The notes under the pieces: model-generated
What the model saw: only the letters and a program-made list of their open reading frames with translations
What the model was told of the DNA's origin: nothing
Databases searched by the model: none
Program-made: the position numbers and the translations under genes
Assembly: GCA_963801715.1 (NCBI GenBank)
Contig: CAWDGB010000018.1
Location: forward strand, 1 to 64,000
Direction of reading: 5' to 3'
Source of the DNA: CAVVJA01 sp963801715
GTDB lineage: Bacteria > Actinomycetota > Actinomycetes > Mycobacteriales > Jatrophihabitantaceae
Length of the DNA: 64,000 nt
In this document: positions 44,984 through 52,181 of the stretch, in pieces
Numbering within the stretch: the first letter of the stretch is position 1
Layout of the letters: every line of letters begins with the position of its first letter

Positions 44984-45820
44984 TCAGCGAGACCTCCGGC
45001 GGAGCGAGCGAATGCACAACGGCACGAACACCAGCAAGATCCCGAAGAACCATGCCGTAGCCTGCAGCAACTGCCCGCCGAGAGCGGGCACCCCGAACTG
45101 CGCGCAGAGGGAATCCGACAGGTAGAAGCGGCGCACGCTGTTGACCAACACGGTCACCGGGTTGATGTTCGCGAAGCCCTGAAGCCAGGTCGGCATGCTG
45201 TCGGTGCGAACGAAGGCCGAACTTGCGAACGTCAAGGGGAACAGCCAGATGAAGCCGCCTGACTGCGCCGCCTCGACCGTCTTAACGGTGAGGCCGATGA
45301 GGATGCCGATCCAGCTGAAGGCGAACGTGAACGCAAGCATGATGAATGTGCCGGCAATGGCGCCCCAAAATCCGCCGCTGAAGCGGAAACCGGTGAGGAT
45401 GCCGACGCCCAGCATGATCAGGAAGATCAGCGTGGCCCGGATGAGATCGGAAATCGCCCGCCCCAGCAACATCGAAGCTCGAGACATGGGCAGTGACCGG
45501 AAGCGGTCGAACAGGCCCTTCTGCACGTCGTCGGCCATCCCGATTCCGGTCGCCGCGCCGTTGAACAGCAACGTCTGCACGAAGATCCCGGGCATCAAGT
45601 AGTCGACGTAGTCCGCTTGGGAACCGCCGACATCGATGGAGCCACCGAACACATATCGGAACAACAGCACGAACAACACCGGCTGCACGATGGAGAAGAC
45701 GAGCAGGTCAGGCACGCGGACGATCTGCTTGATCAGGCGGATCGTCATCACCCACGAGTCGCCGAAGATCGTGCCGCGTCGCGCCGCGCGCTCGCGGACG
45801 GCAGCCTGCACGGTAGTCAT
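44984..45820 (-). CDS. ABC-2 type export permease (DrrB-like)
   Basis: A 278-residue membrane protein with six hydrophobic segments (about 40-60, 75-95, 115-140, 150-172, 180-200 and 248-268). The family's conserved cytoplasmic motif is recognisable in GMADDVQKGLFDRFRSLPMS. DrrAB-type exporters pump hydrophobic compounds such as daunorubicin. It overlaps the ATPase gene by 4 bp (ATGA), so the two subunits are translationally coupled. Confidence 0.92.
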   Translation of the reverse strand: MTTVQAAVRERAARRGTIFGDSWVMTIRLIKQIVRVPDLLVFSIVQPVLFVLLFRYVFGGSIDVGGSQADYVDYLMPGIFVQTLLFNGAATGIGMADDVQKGLFDRFRSLPMSRASMLLGRAISDLIRATLIFLIMLGVGILTGFRFSGGFWGAIAGTFIMLAFTFAFSWIGILIGLTVKTVEAAQSGGFIWLFPLTFASSAFVRTDSMPTWLQGFANINPVTVLVNSVRRFYLSDSLCAQFGVPALGGQLLQATAWFFGILLVFVPLCIRSLRRRSR

Positions 45821-46800
45821 CGGTCGGTCGCTCCGTCGTCCTCGGTTGGCGGATTATCCACGCGCTCGGCCGCGTGGCCGGTGAGGCGGAGGAATACGTC
45901 GTCCAGGGTGGGGCGACGCAGGCCGAGGTCGGCGATTCGCACGCCCGCAGCATCGAGGTCGCGCACGACCTCGGCAAACACCCCCGCGCCTTCCGTGACC
46001 GGAACGCAGATCGTCAGCTCTTCCAGGGTCGGCTCCGTGCCGTCGCCGACCTTCCGCATGATCTCTACCGCACGGCCCACCTCCCCGGCGGACTCGACGA
46101 CCAGCACGAGGCGAGTGCCGCCCACCTGAGCCTTGAGGTCGTTCGACGTTCCCTCGGCTATGACACGTCCAGCGTCGATGACCGCGATCGAGTCAGCCAA
46201 TCGGTCGGCTTCCTCGAGGTACTGGGTGGTCAGCAACATCGTCGTGCCGTCCCGAACGAGATCCTCGATCACCTGCCACATGCCCAGGCGGCTGCGCGGA
46301 TCCAGACCGGTCGTCGGCTCGTCCAGAAAGAGCACGGGTGGCCGGGCGATCAGCGACGCCGCGATGTCCAACCGGCGACGCATGCCTCCCGAATACGTCT
46401 TGGCCAACCGACCAGCGGCGTCGGTGAGGTCGAAGCGCTCGAGCAGCTCGTCCGCCCGTCGCTTGGCCTCCGCCCGGCTGAGGTGGTACAGCCGGCCGAA
46501 CATGATCAGGTTCTCCCGGCCGGTGAGGTAGTCGTCGAGTGCGGCGAACTGGCCGGTGAGACCCATGAGCCGCCGCGCCTTGGTCGGATCTGCGACGACG
46601 TCCACACCGGCCACGAAGGCCCGGCCGGCATCAGGAATCAGCAACGTCGTCAATACCCGCACCGCGGTCGTCTTCCCGGCGCCGTTCGGACCCAGCAGGC
46701 CGAGAATCGTGCCATGCGGCACGGTGAGGTCGAGCCCGTCGAGAGCCTTGGTCGAGCCGAAGGACTTACGCAAGCCCTCGGCCTGAACCGCAACATCCAT
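45817..46800 (-). CDS. ABC exporter ATP-binding protein (DrrA-like)
   Basis: ATPase partner of the downstream permease, 327 residues. Walker A GPNGAGKTT (near residue 39), Q-loop TGQFAALDDYLTG, signature YSGGMRRRLD, Walker B LFLDEPTTGLDP and switch TTQYLEEAD (His replaced by Gln, as in DrrA relatives) are seen, with the C-terminal RRPTLDDVFLRLTG motif specific to this subfamily. The ATG at 46800 lies 6 bp behind TACCGT, supporting a leaderless start; the longer frame upstream is antisense to the ATPase on the other strand. Confidence 0.93.
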   Translation of the reverse strand: MDVAVQAEGLRKSFGSTKALDGLDLTVPHGTILGLLGPNGAGKTTAVRVLTTLLIPDAGRAFVAGVDVVADPTKARRLMGLTGQFAALDDYLTGRENLIMFGRLYHLSRAEAKRRADELLERFDLTDAAGRLAKTYSGGMRRRLDIAASLIARPPVLFLDEPTTGLDPRSRLGMWQVIEDLVRDGTTMLLTTQYLEEADRLADSIAVIDAGRVIAEGTSNDLKAQVGGTRLVLVVESAGEVGRAVEIMRKVGDGTEPTLEELTICVPVTEGAGVFAEVVRDLDAAGVRIADLGLRRPTLDDVFLRLTGHAAERVDNPPTEDDGATDR

Positions 46801-46806
46801 GGCCAA

Positions 46807-46812
46807 ACGGTA
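46807..46812 (-). promoter_or_regulatory. Leaderless-type -10 element of the DrrA-like gene
   Basis: TACCGT on the minus strand ends 6 bp before the ATG at 46800. The divergent ATPase gene has its own such element at 46911-46916, so two opposed promoters share the 122-bp intergenic region. Confidence 0.5.
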
Positions 46813-46910
46813 TAGGCGTACGAGGGCACCCGTCGCGGGGATTTCTCTCCTCATAGCGAACGCGCAGCGCGATGGGTTTCGGCCGCTAGCCGGATCGGTC
46901 GTTCGGGACG

Positions 46911-46916
46911 TAGCGT
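46911..46916 (+). promoter_or_regulatory. Leaderless-type -10 element of the ChlI-like ATPase gene
   Basis: TAGCGT ends 6 bp before the GTG at 46923; the ATG two bases earlier is followed at once by TGA and cannot be used. No Shine-Dalgarno sequence is present. Confidence 0.5.
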
Positions 46917-46922
46917 CGAAAT

Positions 46923-48369
46923 GTGACTTCTCCCGTTCTGCCACCCGAGCTGCTCGCCGTCGCTACGTTGGGCGAGCTGCGCGCGACCGGCCACGTGCAC
47001 CGCTCCGTGAAGGCGGAGATCCGGCAGAACCTCATTGATCGGCTCGCGGCGAGCGAACCCTCCCTGCCGGGCATCGTTGGCTTCGACGACACCGTCACCC
47101 CGGAATTAGAGCGCGCATTGCTCGCAGGGCCACGACCTCGTGTTGCTTGGTGAACGAGGACAGGGCAAGACCCGAGTAATCCGCACACTCGTCGGGTTGC
47201 TGGACGAATGGACACCGATCATCGCCGGATGCGAGATCAACGACCATCCCTACTGGCCGGTCTGTGGTCGGTGCCGGTCACTCGTCGGGGAACTCGGCGA
47301 CGCGGCGCCCGTGAGCTGGCGGCATCGCAGCGAGCGCTACGGGGAAAAGCTGGCGACGCCGGACACGTCGGTCGGAGATCTCATCGGAGACATCGACCCG
47401 ATCAAGGTGGCCGAAGGACGGATGCTGGGCGACCCCGAGACGGTCCACTACGGCCTCGTGCCGCGTACCAACCGTGGCATCTTCGCCGTGAACGAACTGC
47501 CCGATCTGGCCGAACGCATCCAAGTCGCGCTGTTGAACGTACTCGAGGAGCGCGACATCCAAGTGCGTGGTTACCAGCTGCGCCTGCCGCTGGACCTGCT
47601 CATGGTGGTGAGCGCCAACCCGGAGGACTACACCAACCGCGGCCGGATCATCACGCCACTCAAGGACCGCTTCGGGGCCGAAGTGCGGACGCACTATCCG
47701 CTGACTCTCGACGACGAACTTGCTCTCGTGGCGCAGGAGGCGGCCGTTGTCTGGGACGACGCGAGCCACTCCGCGCCGCTCGTTCCGCAGCACTTGCTCG
47801 AAGTGATTGGGCGGTTTGCTCGGGCGGTCCGCGACGCGCCGCAAGTCGATCAACGTTCCGGCGTCTCCGCCCGGTTTGCCATCGCGGGGGTGGAGACGGT
47901 CGCCGCTTCCGCTGTGCGCCGCGCGGCCATCGCCGGAGAGGCAGTCGCCGTAGCCCGCGTATGTGACCTGCCGGCGGTGATCCCCGCGTCACGCGGGAAG
48001 GTCGAGTTCGACGACGCCGACGAAGGCCGGGAGTTCGAGGTGCTCGATCACCTGCTCCGCCGCGCGCTTGCCGAGACCTACCGAGCCCGGCTGGCCGGGC
48101 TGGACCTGCGGCCGCTTCAAGAGCGTTTCGACGGCGGCTTGCTCGTCGAGTCGGGTGACACCGTTTCGGCGGACTCTCTCCTCGAGCAGATCGGATCGGT
48201 ACCGGGCTTGGCCGGCCTGCTGGAACGGCTGGAGCCGGGGGGCATCGGCGAAGGTCCCGCGGTCGTCGGGATCGCGGCCGCCGTGGTCGAGTTCGCCCTC
48301 GAGGGGTTGTACCTGAACAAGCGGCTCGCCAAGGAGACCTCAGGTCACCGGACGGTCTACGGTGCCTAA
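46923..48369 (+). pseudogene. MoxR/ChlI-like AAA+ ATPase, broken by a +1 frameshift
   Basis: AAA+ ATPase of the magnesium-chelatase type that acts with a VWA protein. The first frame (TLGELRATGHVHRSVKAEIR to ERALLAG) breaks in a GGG run at about 47128-47130; one G fewer gives AGHDLVLLGERGQGKTRVIR with the Walker A, and the rest reads through IFAVNELPDLAERIQVALLN (Walker B region) and ANPEDYTNRGRIITPLKDRF (sensor). The repaired length is 481 residues. By recall the M. tuberculosis pair Rv0958/Rv0959 has the same order. The insertion in a homopolymer is a typical read error. Confidence 0.87.
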
Positions 48370-48477
48370 CCGCCCAGTTCGTATTCGTGGTCTTGGACAG
48401 GGGCGCTCGAATGCCCTCTGGCGCCGGTATCTCCAAGATCATCAAACGAGCCGGCCCTGGCGCGAAGAGGCAATGTA

Positions 48478-50445
48478 ATGAGCGGGGTCCGGTACGGCGC
48501 GTGGCACGGCGGCCCTGACCCGTTGGAGCCGCCCTACGACATCCGCCAAGCACTCGACGACATCGGCGACGACGTGCTGGCCGGCATGTCACCACGCAGT
48601 GCGCTGAACCGGCTTATGCGGCTCGGCCCCGGCGGCCGAAACGGGCTCGACGCGTTGCGGCAGGCCGCGCGCAACCGCGCCCGCGAGCTGCGCCGCGACC
48701 ACCGGCTGGACGGCACGCTCGACCAAGTGCGTGAGCTGCTCGACGCTGCGGTGGCCGAGGAGCGGACGGCGCTCTTCCCGGATCCGGACGACAGCGCCCG
48801 AATGGCCGAAGCCGAACTCGACGCCCTGCCGAAGGACACCTCACGGGCGGTGCGGGCCCTGGCCGACTACCAATGGCGTTCGCCGGAGGCGCGGGAGAAG
48901 TACCAGCAGATCCAGGACCTGCTGCGCAGCGAAGTGCTGGACGCCCAGTTCGCCGGACTGCGCGACGCCATGCAGTCGGCCACTCCAGCGGATCTTGCTC
49001 GGGTCCGGGAGATGATGCACGCGCTCAACGACATGCTCGACGCTGACGCGCGGGGTGAGCACACGCAGGAACAGTTCGAGGACTTCATGCGCGAGTACGG
49101 GTCGTTCTTTCCGGACAATCCCCGCAATCTCGAGGAGCTGGTGGACTCCTTGGCCCGGCGGGCGGCCGCGGCGCAACGTCTCTTGGACTCGCTGACCCCG
49201 GAGCAGCGCGCAGAACTCGCTGGGCTGATGGACCAGGCGCTCCGCGACGCCGGCCTGGCCGAGGAGATGGGCCGGCTGCAAACGTCGCTGCGCGCGGCCC
49301 GCCCAGATCTGCCCTGGGGTGGTGGCGAGCGGATGAGCGGCGACCAACCGATGGGTTATGCGGACGCCACCGGGGCGCTCGCGGAGCTGGCCGACCTCGA
49401 CGAACTCACCGAGCTGTCGTTGCAGGACTACCCCGGGGCAAGCCTCGCCGACATCGACGAGGACATGGTCGAGCGCGCATTGGGGCGATCGGCCGCGGAT
49501 CAACTCGCCGCGCTGCGGCGCATCGAGCGGGAACTGCAGGATCAGGGCTACCTGCAACGCACGAGCAAGGGCCTGCAGCTGACCCCGCGCGCGATGCGCC
49601 GGCTCGGGACGACCGCCTTGCGACGCGTCTTCGCCCAACTCGACTCGCGGGGCCGAGGGAGCCACGACGTTCGCGACGCCGGCGCCGCCGGCGAGATCAC
49701 GGGCGCAAGTCGCGAATGGCAGTTCGGCGACGAGCAGCCGTTCGACGTCGTCCGCACCGTTCGCAACGCGGTGCTGCGGACCGCAGCCGACGTTCGGGAC
49801 GACAGCCGGATCCACGTGGGAGCCGAAGACTTCGAAGTCGTCGAGACCGAGCGTCGCAGCTGCGCCGCGGTCGCACTGCTGGTCGACATGTCCTACTCGA
49901 TGGAGCTGCGCGGCACGTGGGGTGAGGCGAAGACGACCGCGATGGCACTGCATGCACTCGTCACGACCAAGTACCCGCAGGATGCCATCGAGATCATCGG
50001 GTTCAGCGACTATGCCCGGGTCATGTCACCGCGAGGACTCATCGACCACGACTGGGATCGGGTCCAGGGCACCAACCTGCAGCACGCCCTGATGCTGGCC
50101 CGCCGACACATCGATAAACACCGCTCCGCCGAGCCGGTGATCATGGTGATCACCGATGGCGAGCCGACTGCGCACATCGCCGCGGACGGATTCGCCGACT
50201 TCGCGTGGCCGCCGACTCGGGAAACCATCGCCGCCACACTGGCTGAGGTCGAGCGGTGCACACGACGCGGAGCAGTGATCAACGTCTTCATGCTCGACGA
50301 CGAGCCGCGACTGGTCGCCTTCATGCACGAGCTCGGGCGGCGCAACGGCGGGCGGGTGCTCATGCCGTCACGCGGACGGCTCGGTGAGTACGTCGTGTCG
50401 GACTACCTGCGGGCCCGGCGCGGGCGTCGCCGCCGCGCGAGCTGA
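48478..50445 (+). CDS. VWA-domain protein, partner of the AAA+ ATPase
   Basis: A 655-residue protein. The first 450 residues are helical, acidic and without a recognised domain. The C-terminal VWA domain starts near residue 460 with ALLVDMSYSMELRGTW, in which DxSxS is the first part of a metal-ion-dependent adhesion site; VMVITDGEPTAH supplies the later Asp. It ends with a basic tail RARRGRRRRAS. ATPase plus VWA pairs act like chelatases or as chaperones that insert cofactors or remodel protein complexes; the client here is unknown. ATG 48478 follows GAGG by 7 bp. Confidence 0.88.
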   Translation: MSGVRYGAWHGGPDPLEPPYDIRQALDDIGDDVLAGMSPRSALNRLMRLGPGGRNGLDALRQAARNRARELRRDHRLDGTLDQVRELLDAAVAEERTALFPDPDDSARMAEAELDALPKDTSRAVRALADYQWRSPEAREKYQQIQDLLRSEVLDAQFAGLRDAMQSATPADLARVREMMHALNDMLDADARGEHTQEQFEDFMREYGSFFPDNPRNLEELVDSLARRAAAAQRLLDSLTPEQRAELAGLMDQALRDAGLAEEMGRLQTSLRAARPDLPWGGGERMSGDQPMGYADATGALAELADLDELTELSLQDYPGASLADIDEDMVERALGRSAADQLAALRRIERELQDQGYLQRTSKGLQLTPRAMRRLGTTALRRVFAQLDSRGRGSHDVRDAGAAGEITGASREWQFGDEQPFDVVRTVRNAVLRTAADVRDDSRIHVGAEDFEVVETERRSCAAVALLVDMSYSMELRGTWGEAKTTAMALHALVTTKYPQDAIEIIGFSDYARVMSPRGLIDHDWDRVQGTNLQHALMLARRHIDKHRSAEPVIMVITDGEPTAHIAADGFADFAWPPTRETIAATLAEVERCTRRGAVINVFMLDDEPRLVAFMHELGRRNGGRVLMPSRGRLGEYVVSDYLRARRGRRRRAS

Positions 50446-50455
50446 GAACGATCTC

Positions 50456-50899
50456 GTGGGGCTCTTCGTCGAGGTGGTCGATCCGGCTCGGACACGGGCG
50501 CTCCGGCGCGCAGTGCTGCGGCCGGCCCTCCGTCCGGAGGATCCGTTGCCCGGTGATGACATCCCCGATGCCGTGCACATCGGCGCCTTGGACGACTTCC
50601 ACGTGGTGCTCGGAACGTGCTTCGTGTATCCGACCCCGTTCCCGTGGCCAGTTGCGCTGCCTACGCCGCAGTGGCGGCTGCGCGCAATGGCGACGGCGGC
50701 CGACCGGCGCGGTCAGGGTATCGGCCGAGCCATTCTGCAGGGGGCACACGACTACGTCGTCGGAGCAGGCGGGCGATCGCTGTGGTGCCAGGCCCGGGAA
50801 ACTGCGGTTGGCTTCTATGCCGCCAACGGATGGCGCGCGGCGGGTGACCCATTCGTCGCGAACGGCCTGCCCCATCGCGCGATGTGGACCGCACTCTGA
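50456..50899 (+). CDS. GNAT-family acetyltransferase
   Basis: A 147-residue protein with the GNAT fold. The acetyl-CoA-binding loop is MATAADRRGQGIGRAILQGA (near residue 82; R-x-x-G-x-G). The end has ETAVGFYAANGWRAAGDPF, a typical beta6-beta7 region. It starts at a GTG at 50456, 10 bp after the VWA gene stop, and so may belong to the same operon. The substrate is not known. Confidence 0.82.
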   Translation: MGLFVEVVDPARTRALRRAVLRPALRPEDPLPGDDIPDAVHIGALDDFHVVLGTCFVYPTPFPWPVALPTPQWRLRAMATAADRRGQGIGRAILQGAHDYVVGAGGRSLWCQARETAVGFYAANGWRAAGDPFVANGLPHRAMWTAL

Positions 50900-50958
50900 G
50901 CTCAACCTGGGGAACGTCCGAGCACCACCACCTCGTCTAGGACCGTGAGGAGGTGTGA

Positions 50959-51435
50959 GTGGCTGACGATGCCGCGTTTCGGACGTTCGTCGACACGCAT
51001 GGTTCGACGCTGCTGCAGGCCGCCCGCCTCCTGACCGGCGACCATCATCGTGGCGAGGATCTGGTGCAGACGGCGTTGACGAAGCTGTACCTGAAGTGGG
51101 ACACAGTGACCGATCCGCTCGCTTACGCCCGACGGATCCTCGTCACCAGTCACATCGACACGACGCGCAGGCGATGGTGGGGCGAACGGCCGTCGGACGT
51201 GCTGCCTGACGAAAGCCGGCCCGACGCCGCGTTTGCGGCGAGCGAGGAACGTGACGAGATACGTCGGCTGCTGCGCGAGTTGAACGCGCGCGAGCGCGCA
51301 GCGATCGTCCTGCGCTACTACTGCGATCTCTCCGAGGAGGAGACGGCCGCCACGCTTGGCGTCGCGGTCGGCACGATCAAGAGCACATGTGCCCGAGCCC
51401 TGGCCCGGCTACGGGTCGAAAGCGGTGTGACATGA
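50959..51435 (+). CDS. ECF sigma factor (SigE family of actinobacteria)
   Basis: A 158-residue sigma factor with region 2 (FRTFVDTHGSTLLQAARLLT then GEDLVQTALTKLYLKWD) and region 4 (NARERAAIVLRYYCDLSEEE, then TAATLGVAVGTIKSTCARAL), and no regions 1 or 3. It starts at GTG 50959 with GAGGAGG 5 bp upstream. The last codons overlap the ATG of the following membrane protein by 4 bp. That partner is the likely anti-sigma factor. Confidence 0.93.
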   Translation: MADDAAFRTFVDTHGSTLLQAARLLTGDHHRGEDLVQTALTKLYLKWDTVTDPLAYARRILVTSHIDTTRRRWWGERPSDVLPDESRPDAAFAASEERDEIRRLLRELNARERAAIVLRYYCDLSEEETAATLGVAVGTIKSTCARALARLRVESGVT

Positions 51436-52172
51436 GCCCTAACGAGGAGCAACTGCGAGCCGCTCTCCGGCAGGGCGAGGGGGAACAGCCGAGCGCCGAC
51501 CTCGTCATCGCCTCCGCGCACGCCGCTCGACGATCGCGTCGTCGGATGGTCTGGGCGGTCGCCGGGAGCGTGGCGGTCGTGATCGCGATTGGCGGCGGCA
51601 TCACTGCACTCACGTTGCGCTCCGGGAACAGCACGAGTGCTGGCTCTGCGGCCGGCGGCCCTCAGGCGGCGCCGTCACCGACGTCAGCGGGTGGCGCCGC
51701 CGCGCCAGCGGCGAGCCCGGGCACCGGGTCGCCACCCGCCGTCACCGGCGCCCTAGCCTGCCCCATCCCACCTGCGACCATCGCGATGCCGAGCGCCAGC
51801 AACGGGCGCCTCTTCCCGGATCGGATCACCGCCATCCGGATATGCCTCTACCAAGCGGGAACGCCGAAGTTCGCTGGGATGACTGAGGTCACCGGCACGG
51901 CCGCGGAGCAACTTGCCCGCCGGCTCGAGGACAGTCCGCTACCGGCCCCGAAAACCGCCTGCACGGCCGACCTCGGCCCGACCGTAGTGATCCTCGCAAG
52001 CACCGCGACCGCCAACGCACCAACCGTGGTCGGGAACCTGGGGGGCTGCGGCGAGATCACGAACGGGCAGGCGGCCCGCTTGGCCCGGGCCGTGCTGCAG
52101 GACGAAGCCCGCGTGATCCTGCAGAAGCCAGGCCCGCCGGGACTCAACTCGCACGGCCCGGGTCCGAGCTAG
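51432..52172 (+). CDS. Membrane protein coupled to the ECF sigma factor (putative anti-sigma factor)
   Basis: A 246-residue protein that starts inside the sigma factor stop (ATGA). The cytoplasmic N-terminal part is only about 38 residues (MSPNEEQLRAALRQGEGEQP). A single membrane helix follows (VWAVAGSVAVVIAIGGGITA, about 40-59), then a Pro/Ala/Ser-rich linker and an extracytoplasmic region with four cysteines. There is no HxxxCxxC zinc motif, so it is not a ZAS-type anti-sigma factor. Regulation of the sigma factor is inferred from coupling and topology only. Confidence 0.65.
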   Translation: MSPNEEQLRAALRQGEGEQPSADLVIASAHAARRSRRRMVWAVAGSVAVVIAIGGGITALTLRSGNSTSAGSAAGGPQAAPSPTSAGGAAAPAASPGTGSPPAVTGALACPIPPATIAMPSASNGRLFPDRITAIRICLYQAGTPKFAGMTEVTGTAAEQLARRLEDSPLPAPKTACTADLGPTVVILASTATANAPTVVGNLGGCGEITNGQAARLARAVLQDEARVILQKPGPPGLNSHGPGPS

Positions 52173-52181
52173 AGGCTCTCG

